Source: Urinicoccus timonensis
Lineage (GTDB): Bacteria > Bacillota > Clostridia > Tissierellales > Peptoniphilaceae
Direction of reading: 5' to 3'
Length of the DNA stretch: 64,000 nucleotides
NCBI RefSeq assembly: GCF_900232945.1
Contig: NZ_OCTU01000001.1
Coordinates: 504,977-568,976, forward strand
The notes beneath the pieces were generated by a model. It was not told the DNA's origin and ran no database searches. It saw only the letters and a program-made list of their open reading frames with translations. This document shows positions 1 through 7,996 of this stretch, one piece after another. Within the stretch, counting starts at the first letter, position 1. Each line of letters starts with the position of its first letter. A program made the position numbers and the translations under genes.

Positions 1-82
1 ACTTTTAAGAAAGGCCCTGGGGCCCTATGCCCAAAACATTGTGACTCTCAGGGGATATGGTTACCGTTTCGATGAAAAATAA
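1..82 (+). CDS. response regulator, C-terminal end (partial)
   Basis: Only the last 26 codons are inside the window. Read from base 2, the frame ends in TLRGYGYRFDEK and a TAA stop. RGxGYRF is the usual end of the winged-helix DNA-binding domain of OmpR/PhoB-type response regulators. The stop overlaps the start of the following histidine kinase, as is common in two-component operons. The receiver domain and the target promoters lie outside the window, so the signal is unknown. Confidence 0.8.
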   Translation, partial: LLRKALGPYAQNIVTLRGYGYRFDEK

Positions 83-1370
83 ACCCCTCCGTCAGCAAAT
101 CTTCCTCTTCTTTTTTGCCTTTAACCTCTTCCTCCTAGCCCTCTTATGGAGCTTACAAACCATTTTTTTGTCCGATACCTATGAGATGATTCGGGAAAAA
201 GAAGTCCGGGAAGCCATCCGTCTTGTTGGTCGTCACATTAACTCCCCGGACCTTCCTGTCATTTTAAAAGAATTGGAGAAATCGAAAAATATCGTGGTCC
301 AAGTCAGCAAAGACTTCGAAATTCCCTACCTCCTGGAAGACTACTTTCAGCTAGATCCGGGCCCCAAAATCTTAAAAGAAGACCACATCTACACCCTGAA
401 AGATGGGTCCCAAATCTCCCTGACCTTTTACGCCCTTTTAAGTCCTGTGGATGCCACCATCTCCACCCTCCGCTACCAGCTGACCCTAGTTTCCATCATT
501 ATGTTGATTCTCTCCAGCCTGGCAGCCTTCTACCTTTCCAAGATGATTGCCCGACCTATTGTCCAACTCAACCAAAAAGCCAAAAAACTTTCCAAGGGGT
601 TCTACCAGGCAAGCTTTCAAGAATCCGGCTACCAAGAAATTCAAGAACTTTCTGACACCCTGACCACAGCCTCTAAAGACCTGGCCCTCCTGGACCAAGA
701 CCGGAGAGAACTCTTGGCCAATGTCAGCCACGACCTGAGGACTCCCTTGGCCTTAATCTACTCCCAGGCCGAACTCATCCATGACTTTCCCCAGGAAGTC
801 ACCCCGGACCAAAGCCAAATCATCCTAAGAGAAGTCACCCGCCTGTCTAAATTAGTCTCAGATCTTTTAAACAAGTCCGCCCTAGAAGCTGGTCGCCTCC
901 CTTTGGATTTAAGCAACTACAATCTTAGCCAGGCCATCCGGGACACCATCCACCAACTCCAGGCCCTGGACCCCAGTCGGAACTTGCGTTTTTCCTTCCA
1001 TTGCGACCAAGATGCCTGTCTGGAGGCCGACGAAAATAAGATCAACCAGGTCCTTTACAACCTCCTGGTCAATGCCATGGCCCATAGCCCCCAAGGCGGC
1101 CTAATCCAAATCACCCAAAAGCGGGAAAAAAACCGAGTCCTGGTTTCCATCAAAGACCAAGGACCCGGCATCAGGGAAGAAGACCTCCCCTACATTTGGG
1201 ACCGCTACTACAAGCTGGACAAGAACTTTTCTTCCAACATTCCCTCTACAGGCCTGGGCCTGTCTATTGTGAAAAAAATCGTCCTCCTCCACCATGGTAG
1301 GGTCTACGTATCCTCCACCGGAAAATCCGGCTCCACCTTTAGCTTGGACCTCCCCTTAAAACAAGCCTAA
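72..1370 (+). CDS. sensor histidine kinase
   Basis: A membrane sensor kinase of 432 residues. There is an N-terminal membrane segment (about residues 10-32), an extracytoplasmic sensor region of about 90 residues, a second membrane segment (about 137-158), and a HAMP-like linker (ARPIVQLNQKAKKL). The HisKA box is SHDLRTP with the phospho-acceptor at about His220. The ATPase domain has an N box (NLLVNAMAHS), a G1 box (DQGPGI) and a G2 box (STGLGLSIVKKIV). The start MKNKPLR at base 72 overlaps the response regulator stop. An ATG at base 57 in the same frame is an alternative. It probably phosphorylates the upstream regulator; the ligand cannot be read from the sequence. Its terminator was split by an insertion sequence. 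Confidence 0.9.
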   Translation: MKNKPLRQQIFLFFFAFNLFLLALLWSLQTIFLSDTYEMIREKEVREAIRLVGRHINSPDLPVILKELEKSKNIVVQVSKDFEIPYLLEDYFQLDPGPKILKEDHIYTLKDGSQISLTFYALLSPVDATISTLRYQLTLVSIIMLILSSLAAFYLSKMIARPIVQLNQKAKKLSKGFYQASFQESGYQEIQELSDTLTTASKDLALLDQDRRELLANVSHDLRTPLALIYSQAELIHDFPQEVTPDQSQIILREVTRLSKLVSDLLNKSALEAGRLPLDLSNYNLSQAIRDTIHQLQALDPSRNLRFSFHCDQDACLEADENKINQVLYNLLVNAMAHSPQGGLIQITQKREKNRVLVSIKDQGPGIREEDLPYIWDRYYKLDKNFSSNIPSTGLGLSIVKKIVLLHHGRVYVSSTGKSGSTFSLDLPLKQA

Positions 1371-1394
1371 AAAACCCCACTTTCTGGGTTGCAC

Positions 1395-1414
1395 TGACCC
1401 CCAAAAGTTGGACC
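1395..1414 (+). repeat. IS left terminal inverted repeat
   Basis: TGACCCCCAAAAGTTGGACC pairs with the reverse complement of 2922-2941 at 18 of 20 positions. The bases just outside (TGCAC) resemble the outermost bases of IS150-type ends. Confidence 0.8.
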
Positions 1415-1437
1415 AAGAAATCCAACCTTTGGGGGTC
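1396..1437 (+). promoter_or_regulatory. IS left-end hairpin covering the orfA ribosome-binding site
   Basis: The two arms, 1396-1412 and 1421-1437, pair at 16 of 17 positions around an 8-base loop, and the right arm is followed by TTTTA. The GGGGG in the right arm is the only Shine-Dalgarno-like sequence before the orfA ATG at 1443. A transcript entering from the host gene would fold and hide it. A transcript starting inside the element would lack the left arm. Confidence 0.6.
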
Positions 1438-1442
1438 TTTTA

Positions 1443-2027
1443 ATGGCAAAATACAGTTACGAATTGAAGAAGAAAATCGTCGAGGAGTACTTGTGTGGTA
1501 AAACAAGTTATCAAGCCTTAGCAATGAAATACCAAATCGAGAAGTCCGTTCTCAGGCTATGGATTAGCAATTACAAAAATTATGGCGATGAAGGCTTAAT
1601 GCGCTCTAGAAATAATCGTGCGTATAGTGTAGAGTTTAAGTTAGAAGCTATTACACGCTATGAAACGAGCGAATGCAGCTACCGACAACTTGCCCTCGAA
1701 CTCGGTTTGACGAATCCGTCCATGATTGTCAATTGGCGAAGACAGTACCGAGAGAAGGGCATCGAGGGGCTGCTCCCGCACAAGCGAGGGAGACCTGTGA
1801 CAAAGAAAAATGACCACAACCAACCACCAAAAACTGTAAAGAAAAGCGAATCCATCGACGCCTCCACACGCGAAGCATTGGAAAATCGTATCAAAGAATT
1901 AGAGGCAGAAAATCGGAAACTTACCATTCAAAAGATGTTCTGGGAACAGCTCAGGAGTTTGGAGAAAGAAGAAGCAATGAACAAAAGGCGAAGATTGTCT
2001 CCAAACTCCGAGAACAATTCCAACTAA
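1443..2027 (+). CDS. IS3-family transposase OrfA (helix-turn-helix protein)
   Basis: A 194-residue protein with two consecutive insB/IS150-type helix-turn-helix units (about residues 1-50 and 55-110; SYELKKKIVEEYLCGK and then SVEFKLEAITRYE). A C-terminal leucine-rich coiled coil follows (ALENRIKELEAENRKL). OrfA binds the element ends. The orfB frame overlaps its 3' end from about 1979. No convincing A6G slippery heptamer is visible, so whether OrfAB is made by frameshifting is unresolved. Confidence 0.9.
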   Translation: MAKYSYELKKKIVEEYLCGKTSYQALAMKYQIEKSVLRLWISNYKNYGDEGLMRSRNNRAYSVEFKLEAITRYETSECSYRQLALELGLTNPSMIVNWRRQYREKGIEGLLPHKRGRPVTKKNDHNQPPKTVKKSESIDASTREALENRIKELEAENRKLTIQKMFWEQLRSLEKEEAMNKRRRLSPNSENNSN

Positions 2028-2068
2028 TAGAGATTCTTGCCGCCATCCATTTCCCAAAGTCCACCTTT

Positions 2069-2869
2069 ATGTATTGGCAGAAAAAATGGTCCGAAGAAGA
2101 CAAGGATCAATCCTTAAAAGACGAAATCCTTGTCATTCGGAGCCAACACAAAGACTATGGTTATCGCCGCATTCATCTGGAATTAAAGAACCGGGGCCAG
2201 GTGGTGAACAAAAAGAAAGTGCAACGATTGGTCCAAGACATGGGTCTTCAAGTCCACTCCTATGGTAAGAAATACAAGAAGTACAATTCCTACAAAGGCG
2301 TCGTGGGGAAAATCAAGAAAAACCGAATCAACCGCCGGTTCAATACCAGCATCCCCTTGCAAAAAATTACCACAGACACCACAGAATTTAAATACTATGA
2401 AGAAGATAAGACCGGGAAACTTCAAACAAAGAAACTCTATCTCGACCCCTACATGGACATGTACAACCTGGAAATCATCAGTTACGTCCTATCCGATCAG
2501 CCCAATGGAGTCACCATGCTGCAAGGTTTAGAAGTAGCCATTGAGCGAACAAAGGCCTGTCCTTATCGACGGACCTTTCACTCCGATCGTGGTTGGGGTT
2601 ATCAAATGACCGCATACCAAGCCATGTTAGAAAAACATCATATTTTCCAAAGTATGTCAAGAAAAGGCAACTGCTATGACAATGCACCTATGGAAAACTT
2701 CTTTAGCCTATTGAAAAGAGAAATCTACTATGGCCACAATTACCGTAGTCGTGAAGAACTGGTGCAGGCAATTGAGCAATATATCCGTTACTACAACGAA
2801 GATCGAATCAAAGAAAAGTTAGGAGGTCTAAGTCCAAAGCAATACCGTGAACGCATGCAATCCGCATAG
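2069..2869 (+). CDS. IS3-family transposase OrfB (DDE integrase)
   Basis: The catalytic subunit of the insertion sequence. The first ATG gives 266 residues, but the frame is open upstream to about 1960 and would add conserved OrfB-like residues (EQKAKIVSKLREQFQ), so the native product may start earlier or arise by a -1 frameshift from orfA. It has the HTH_21-type region (DYGYRRIHLELKNRG) and the rve integrase core with the expected D, D and E: TTDTTEFKYY, TFHSDRGWGY and APMENFFSLLKRE. It appears intact and so potentially active. Confidence 0.9.
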   Translation: MYWQKKWSEEDKDQSLKDEILVIRSQHKDYGYRRIHLELKNRGQVVNKKKVQRLVQDMGLQVHSYGKKYKKYNSYKGVVGKIKKNRINRRFNTSIPLQKITTDTTEFKYYEEDKTGKLQTKKLYLDPYMDMYNLEIISYVLSDQPNGVTMLQGLEVAIERTKACPYRRTFHSDRGWGYQMTAYQAMLEKHHIFQSMSRKGNCYDNAPMENFFSLLKREIYYGHNYRSREELVQAIEQYIRYYNEDRIKEKLGGLSPKQYRERMQSA

Positions 2870-2891
2870 AACGAATGTTATGTAAAAACAA

Positions 2892-2920
2892 AATCGAGTA
2901 AGCGAAATGCTTACTCGATT
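2892..2920 (+). terminator. terminator hairpin near IS right end
   Basis: A perfect 12-bp stem (AATCGAGTAAGC / GCTTACTCGATT) with loop GAAAT, just after the orfB stop and before the right inverted repeat. The same hairpin, with one mismatch, is in the solo IS end at about 48150-48178. Confidence 0.6.
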
Positions 2921-2921
2921 A

Positions 2922-2941
2922 GGTCCAACTTTATGGGGTCA
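2922..2941 (-). repeat. IS right terminal inverted repeat
   Basis: The reverse complement reads TGACCCCATAAAGTTGGACC and matches the left repeat at 18 of 20 positions. The following bases CTCTA are also shared with the solo end at 48112-48204, so the element probably ends near 2946. Confidence 0.8.
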
Positions 2942-2970
2942 CTCTAGTTGGAGGGGGTTTTTCTATAGGC

Positions 2971-3693
2971 CTAGCTCCGATCATCTAAGAGGCCATACTT
3001 CACCTGGATTCTTTGAATTTTTTCCAAAAAACTTTCCCCAAAGAAAAATAAAAAGGCAAAGGTCCCTGTTGCATGGATCAAATCAATGGGGAGTCCTCGA
3101 AGATAGGATAAGACAATCATGTCCTTATTGATTTCTTCATAAAAGCTAATGACGGAAATGGGGTTCATAATGGACCCAAAAAAGAGAAAAATCGATAAAA
3201 ATCCGTAACTTCCCATGGTCCACTTGTTTTTGGGAAGCTTGAATTTGTCAAACAGGCTTCCGGCGACAAAGCCAATAATGCCAAAGCAAAACATCTGCCA
3301 AGGGCCCATGGGGCCCTGGCCAAAAGAAAAGTTTGACACAAACATAATCATGGCCCCTACAACAAAGCCTGCTTGAGGCCCCAGGGCAATAGCTGAAACA
3401 ATGGTTACGGCCGCCACAGGTTTTACATGGGGAATCCAAAAAAAGGCCATCCTGCCGGCCACTCCTATGGCTGAAAGACCGGCAATTAAAATCAACTCTC
3501 TGGTTTTAACCCCCCGGCGTTCAAAGAGAAAAAGCAGGGGCAGGCTGGTTAGGAGCAAGATACATAGGCTGATAAAGAGGTATTTTCGATCATTTAAAAC
3601 CGTCATGCCAAAAATCAAGAGGCCGGGAATACCAATAAAGATAACCAGGCCAGACAAAAGACTTACCAGACGATTTTTTTCCCTAGTCTCCAT
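2971..3693 (-). CDS. ECF transporter S component, substrate unknown
   Basis: An integral membrane protein of about 240 residues with at least six hydrophobic segments, resembling substrate-binding (S) subunits of energy-coupling-factor importers. The stretch VKPVAAVTIVSAIALGPQAG followed by a glycine-rich GPWQMFCFGIIGF segment is typical of vitamin/corrinoid-type S components. No ATPase or T subunit is nearby, so it would use a shared module encoded elsewhere. I chose METREK (3693) over the upstream ATG at 3702 because GGGAG lies 9 bases before it. It overlaps the end of the NifK-like gene by 11 bases, so the genes are translationally coupled. The substrate is probably what the nitrogenase-like enzyme acts on, or its product; this is inference. 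Confidence 0.75.
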   Translation of the reverse strand: METREKNRLVSLLSGLVIFIGIPGLLIFGMTVLNDRKYLFISLCILLLTSLPLLFLFERRGVKTRELILIAGLSAIGVAGRMAFFWIPHVKPVAAVTIVSAIALGPQAGFVVGAMIMFVSNFSFGQGPMGPWQMFCFGIIGFVAGSLFDKFKLPKNKWTMGSYGFLSIFLFFGSIMNPISVISFYEEINKDMIVLSYLRGLPIDLIHATGTFAFLFFFGESFLEKIQRIQVKYGLLDDRS

Positions 3694-4957
3694 AGCCTTC
3701 ATCTCCCATTTTTAAACCATTGAGGACTTTTTCTAAAATATAGAGGGCTCCTTGGGGACCATAGAGGGTTTTTTCCAAGACATCCAAGTAGCCCATGGTG
3801 GGACCTTGAATTTCCAGGCCCCGGACTCTTTTGTCTTGGGCCATGGCCTGGGCCAGGTCATTGCCATCCCCAAAGACCATTTGGACCCGGTCCAAGGAGG
3901 CCAATTTTTCTTCCATTAAGATTTTTTCAAAGGCCGGGTAGGACCCCTGGCTACAGGTAATTTGCCCCGGCACCATACCCAGATAGTTTTTCAAAAAATC
4001 CTGGAAGGGCAAGAGGAGGGACGCTGGTCCACTTAGAGAGTAACCAGCCCCCTTGGGTAATCCCAAAAGGGACGAATAGCGAGCCAAAAAGATGTAGGCT
4101 CGGCCCCGGGCTCTTTGGATTTCTTCCATAACTGGATCCAAATCCATGGGAAGGATCCGGGCCAGGTCCTTGAAAAAAGCTTCCGTTGCATCAAAACCCA
4201 CAGGCTGGCCCTTGGGGGGAATCCAATAGGGCATGGCGTATTTTTCCTTTAAATATTTTGCCAGGTCCAGACCGTCTTCTGGACTCAGGACAAGGTTGAG
4301 CTTGGCCCTTCTCAGATCCTTGATTTGGTCCAGTCCCTGGTCAAAAAAGTAGGTCCCTACTTCCAAACCAGCCTTGGACAAGAGGTCTTTCAGACAGGCA
4401 ATATTTCCCATAACATGGTTTTGGAGGAGGGAAAAGCCCAGGAGGTTGACCCGGTTTTTTTCCACAGGTAACTGGGCCGGTTGGAGTTTTTCCAAGAGGG
4501 CCACCAGGCCCTGACTCAAACCCTTTCCAAAGGCTTGAGAATACAGAGGGGTGGGAATAAAAACCGTCAAGGGTAGGCCTGGAACCCGGCTGGCGATTTT
4601 TTCCAGGTCATCTCCAATAAGGGCTGCTCCCGGAGAATTCACCACGGCCAAAAAATCAGGCTTCCGGTCTCGAATGTCTTCCAAAAGATCTTGGAGCTTT
4701 TTTTCCACGCCATAGACATAGTCCTTGGCATCTAAGTAGGTACAGGGAACCCGGCTTTGACCAAAGTAAAATTCCTGGGGATAGGATTGGGGGTCAAAAG
4801 AAACGGACCTTAAGAGGGCCCCATCCACCACAGCCGAATGATAAAACTTACAACCGGTAGGGCCGTTTAGGAGGGTCATCCCTCCCCGGAGGCTTTCCAG
4901 GCCAAAGATCAAGCCGGAAAAACTGTCAGCCTTGATATTTTCTAAAGTATTTTTCAT
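3683..4957 (-). CDS. nitrogenase component 1-like protein (NifK/BchB-like subunit)
   Basis: About 424 residues, the second catalytic-component subunit of a nitrogenase-like enzyme. The start MKNTLENI is chosen because GGAGGAAGG directly precedes it; it overlaps the fusion gene by 32 bases. It has NGPTGCKFYH with Cys36, matching the cysteine of the NifK HGSQGC motif. At the NifK TTCxxxxIGDD position it has NSPGAALIGDD, with serine or alanine instead of cysteine. The first NifK P-cluster cysteine is also missing. It can therefore offer only one cluster ligand, as expected for a single [4Fe-4S] shared with the partner subunit rather than an 8Fe P-cluster. The gene lies between the fusion and the ECF S component. 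Confidence 0.8.
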   Translation of the reverse strand: MKNTLENIKADSFSGLIFGLESLRGGMTLLNGPTGCKFYHSAVVDGALLRSVSFDPQSYPQEFYFGQSRVPCTYLDAKDYVYGVEKKLQDLLEDIRDRKPDFLAVVNSPGAALIGDDLEKIASRVPGLPLTVFIPTPLYSQAFGKGLSQGLVALLEKLQPAQLPVEKNRVNLLGFSLLQNHVMGNIACLKDLLSKAGLEVGTYFFDQGLDQIKDLRRAKLNLVLSPEDGLDLAKYLKEKYAMPYWIPPKGQPVGFDATEAFFKDLARILPMDLDPVMEEIQRARGRAYIFLARYSSLLGLPKGAGYSLSGPASLLLPFQDFLKNYLGMVPGQITCSQGSYPAFEKILMEEKLASLDRVQMVFGDGNDLAQAMAQDKRVRGLEIQGPTMGYLDVLEKTLYGPQGALYILEKVLNGLKMGDEGYGD

Positions 4958-7097
4958 CCTTCCTCCACCCTTCTTGTACATTTTGTTGGAAAATCGTCAC
5001 CCACCTCTTGGCCAAGGCAATTCCCGATTGGAAGCCCCCTTCTGGGGTCAGTTGAATGGTATCATGGTAGGGGGCATCGTCCATGTTGGGGCCGTTGTAG
5101 TTGGCCAAAACCAGGTCAGGCTTAAGCCGGCTCACATCCTGCCGTCTTTTTTCCGCCGTATAGTCCACTTCCCAATCCAAGATCTTGTCCTTAAAGGGGT
5201 TTTCCGGGTAGACGTCTTGGGAAAAGTTAATCATCCCCACCTTGACAATGTCCATGCCCAGGTCCAGGGCTGTTTTTAAAATCCAAGTCAGCTTGTTGTT
5301 GTAGGCCACCACCATGAGTTTCTTCCCTTGGAGGTAGGGCCGGTACTTGTCCATCTGCCTTTGGTAGTTTTCCCTTTCCCGGGCCATGATTTTTTTTGAA
5401 ACTTCTTCCTTGCCGTAAAAGCGGCCCAGGGCCTTGATAAAGTCCATGGATTCTTCATAGCCAATGGGCAGGGCATGGGGAAAGAAGTTCAGGTCATAGG
5501 TCTTTTTGAAAAAATCTTCCAGGATGGTATTCATATAATCATGGTAGGCCGGCAGGTGGAGACCCGCCCTTAGGAGGGTCCGGACAGAGTCTGTAGAAGT
5601 CTCATTTAAGTAACGGCAGTGGACCTTGGCCCCAAAGGCCCCCAACCAGTCCTCCAGAATTTTAAAATTCCCACTGGTGGCATTGGCAATGGGTTTTTCC
5701 CCATAGAGGTTTACCAGGTAGGGGTCGGGTTTTTCCTGGGGGTCCACCAAAAATTTTGCAATTTCCTGGTAGGCCAAAATCATCCCCTGCATATAGTCCC
5801 CGGATAAATTTCCATCGGTTTTTAAGGCCAAGATAGGCGTTTCAGGTCCTGCCAGGTCCCTTACCCCATCTACATCATCTCCAATAATTCCCGAAGGACA
5901 GGTGGTAACCAAGACCACCAGGGCCGGTTTTTTCTCCAGGGCTTCTTGGAGGACCCTTCTCAAGTCCTGGATGCCACCAAAAACCATGGCGTCTTCCCCC
6001 AATTCCGAGGATAGGATTTTGGGATGGACCTGGACAGGAAGGATCTTTTTCTTTTCAAAAAGAGACCTCCGACCCAGGGAAGAAATGGCCTGGTAGGACA
6101 GGTTGGCACAAGACCTGGGCCCATGGCTGATGATAATGGCGTCCTTTACTTGGACGGCAATATTCATGGCCCCGTTATAGGCGCAACCGTGAAGGGGTTC
6201 TTGCTTGACCAGGGCCTTGGAATAGGTCCCCCGACCCTGGCTGGGGTTTTTCTCCTTGGGCCCTCCCGCTTCTTCGGGGACTTCCTTGCGGATTTTGTGG
6301 CCCAAAACCACCTCTTCCAATTCATGGTCCCCCAGGGGCTTGGCCGGATATAAGCGACTTTGGTCCCAAATCTTACCAGCAATCCGGTCCATTTCCAAAG
6401 CCACGGGAGAATCTTCAGCCCCCTCTACCACACATTGGCCATGGCGTTCACAGGCGGCAAAAATCAGATCTCTTGGAATTTCTCCCAGGATGGGTAGACC
6501 CACTGCTTGGGCAAATCTTTCCACCCTTTGGAGTTCTCCCTCAAAGCCCCTTTCATTGAAAATCAAGCCCCCAGCCCGGGGACCCTTTTGACTATAATTT
6601 GCCAGACCCCGTAAAATATTGATGGCCGCATAAACCGACATAAATTCCCCGGAAGTGACAATATAGACTTTTTCTGCATACTGGTCCCTTAGGGGAACGG
6701 CAAAGCCCCCACAAACCACATCACCTAAAACATCATAGAGGACAAAGTCATAGTCCTTCCTGTCCAGGCCCAAATTTTCTAAGAGCTCAAAGGTAGATAA
6801 AATCCCCCGGCCGGCACAGCCCACACCAGGTTCCGGTCCCCCAGCCTCTACACAGTCAATGGAATAAATCCCTTGGTGGACCACATCAGCCAGTTGGTAG
6901 TCCAGGGGCCCCACCTCCCGCATATAGTCTAAAACAGTCTTGCAATCGCGACCATGGAGTAAGAGCCGGGTGGAATCATGCTTGGGGTCACAACCAAGCT
7001 GCAAGACCCTCTTCCCCCTTTTAGCCAGGGAGGCTGAAATATTTGCAGATACTGTCGACTTGCCTATTCCACCCTTTCCATAAATTGCAATTTCCAT
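4926..7097 (-). CDS. fused nitrogenase-like reductase and catalytic subunit (NifH-NifD fusion)
   Basis: A 723-residue fusion. Residues 1 to about 265 are a NifH/BchL-type ATP-dependent iron protein: P-loop GKGGIGKST (7-15), Cys94 in GVGCAGRG and Cys129 in GDVVCGG, the two ligands for the bridging [4Fe-4S] cluster. A charged linker (about 268-292) leads to a NifD/BchN-type domain. It has Cys305 (HGCAYNGA), Cys330 (HGPRSCAN) and Cys400 (TTCPSGIIGDD), the three D-subunit cluster ligands. At the NifD HCYRS position, which holds the FeMo-cofactor cysteine, it reads HLPAYHDY with no cysteine. No nifB, E, N or V genes are near. It is therefore unlikely to fix nitrogen and more likely reduces another substrate. 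The start has AAGGAAGG about 7 bases upstream. Confidence 0.88.
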   Translation of the reverse strand: MEIAIYGKGGIGKSTVSANISASLAKRGKRVLQLGCDPKHDSTRLLLHGRDCKTVLDYMREVGPLDYQLADVVHQGIYSIDCVEAGGPEPGVGCAGRGILSTFELLENLGLDRKDYDFVLYDVLGDVVCGGFAVPLRDQYAEKVYIVTSGEFMSVYAAINILRGLANYSQKGPRAGGLIFNERGFEGELQRVERFAQAVGLPILGEIPRDLIFAACERHGQCVVEGAEDSPVALEMDRIAGKIWDQSRLYPAKPLGDHELEEVVLGHKIRKEVPEEAGGPKEKNPSQGRGTYSKALVKQEPLHGCAYNGAMNIAVQVKDAIIISHGPRSCANLSYQAISSLGRRSLFEKKKILPVQVHPKILSSELGEDAMVFGGIQDLRRVLQEALEKKPALVVLVTTCPSGIIGDDVDGVRDLAGPETPILALKTDGNLSGDYMQGMILAYQEIAKFLVDPQEKPDPYLVNLYGEKPIANATSGNFKILEDWLGAFGAKVHCRYLNETSTDSVRTLLRAGLHLPAYHDYMNTILEDFFKKTYDLNFFPHALPIGYEESMDFIKALGRFYGKEEVSKKIMARERENYQRQMDKYRPYLQGKKLMVVAYNNKLTWILKTALDLGMDIVKVGMINFSQDVYPENPFKDKILDWEVDYTAEKRRQDVSRLKPDLVLANYNGPNMDDAPYHDTIQLTPEGGFQSGIALAKRWVTIFQQNVQEGWRKDEKYFRKYQG

Positions 7098-7190
7098 TTT
7101 AAACCCTTCCTTTCTTATTTGCCCATGGACTTATCTCCTAGAAAAGATACTTTCCCCATGACTTAAGCCCTCACAACCATCCCGAAAAAC

Positions 7191-7222
7191 AAAAATCCCA
7201 AAACAAGAAGCCTGGGATTTTT
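7191..7222 (-). terminator. Rho-independent terminator after the SLH gene
   Basis: AAAAATCCCA and TGGGATTTTT form a 10-bp stem with a 12-base loop, followed on the minus strand by a T-run. It separates the upstream SLH gene from the nitrogenase-like operon, so that operon probably has its own promoter in the roughly 90 bases before 7097. No clear promoter was recognised there. Confidence 0.75.
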
Positions 7223-7252
7223 ATTTTATGTTAAGTTGTCCATAAGTTTAAT

Positions 7253-7996
7253 TTATTTTAAGCCTGCTAGTTGGTTGATTAATTGAACAGCTTCTGCTCT
7301 TGAAATTTCTGCCTTTGGAGCAAGACCTTCAGGGCGTCCCTTAACAAGGTTCTTTTCTACCATTATAGCACAAGCTTCTTGAGCCCAGGAGTCAATTTCC
7401 TTCTTATCTTTAAATTGGTCTAAAACAGCCAGGTTGGCTTTTTGCTTGTCAAGAGTTCTGGCCAACATGGAGAAAGCTTCTTGACGGGTAATGGTGGCAT
7501 TGGGATCAAAGTTTCCATCTCCACGACCAAAGATGATTTCATGGGCAGTGGCAATATTGATGTCTGCTGCATACCAGTCTGTGTCTTTAACATCCTTGAA
7601 GTCCTTGCTTTGTCTTTGACCCAGGCCCAGGTTCAAACCTTGGACAAGACCTACGGCAAATTCTCCCCGAGTAATGGCTTTTTCAGGTTGGAAGTCCTTG
7701 CTTTCATTGGCAATTCCATAGCCCTTGCTTTCTGCAATTAGCTTTTCAGCCCAGTTGCCCTTGATATCCTTAAAGACTTCTTCTTTAGCTTCTTCTTTTT
7801 TGGCGTCTTCTTTGGTGTCTTTCTTAACTTCTTCCTTAGCGTCTTTTTTCGCTTCTTCTTTTTTAGGAGCTTGGGTTTCTACTTTTGCCGGATCTTTTTT
7901 ATCTTCTTTTACTTCCGTTTCTGCAAAAATTTGTCCTGTTACAGAAAATAAAAGGACAAGAGCCAATCCAAGTGCTTGTTTTTTTGTGTTTTTCAT
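7253..7996 (-). CDS. S-layer homology (SLH) domain protein with charged linker
   Basis: 247 residues. The start MKNTKK is chosen because AAGGAG precedes it by 7 bases; an upstream in-frame ATG lacks a ribosome-binding site. There is a signal peptide (about 1-25, cleaved after IFA) and then about 50 residues almost entirely of K, E, D and A, probably an extended spacer. Three SLH units follow (FKDIKGNWAEKLI..., FKDVKDTDWYAADI... and the weaker DQFKDKKEIDSWAQEA...). SLH triplets bind secondary cell-wall polymers, so this is a small wall-bound protein with no other domain. It could be a spacer or structural S-layer component. Its function is unknown. Confidence 0.8.
   Translation of the reverse strand: MKNTKKQALGLALVLLFSVTGQIFAETEVKEDKKDPAKVETQAPKKEEAKKDAKEEVKKDTKEDAKKEEAKEEVFKDIKGNWAEKLIAESKGYGIANESKDFQPEKAITRGEFAVGLVQGLNLGLGQRQSKDFKDVKDTDWYAADINIATAHEIIFGRGDGNFDPNATITRQEAFSMLARTLDKQKANLAVLDQFKDKKEIDSWAQEACAIMVEKNLVKGRPEGLAPKAEISRAEAVQLINQLAGLK

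Larger units (their letters stand above)
1391..2946 (+). mobile_element. IS3-family (IS150-like) insertion sequence
   Basis: A complete element of about 1.55 kb with orfA and orfB in different frames and imperfect terminal inverted repeats (1395-1414 and 2922-2941, 18 of 20 positions matching). A possible 3-bp target duplication GTT flanks it (1388-1390 and 2947-2949), but the exact ends are uncertain by a few bases. The bases on either side, AAAAACCCC to the left and GGGGGTTTTT to the right, would form a Rho-independent terminator if rejoined, so the element appears to have landed inside one. A second, partial copy of its right end is at 48112-48204. Confidence 0.85.

Noticed and set aside
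1977..2068. Clear programmed -1 frameshift signal between orfA and orfB
   Set aside because: The overlap exists, but no good slippery heptamer of the A6G type is visible, so the mechanism was not claimed.
2971..7097. Operon is a nitrogen-fixation (nif) cluster
   Set aside because: The FeMo-cofactor cysteine is missing, the K-like subunit lacks two P-cluster cysteines and no nifB, nifE, nifN or nifV is present.
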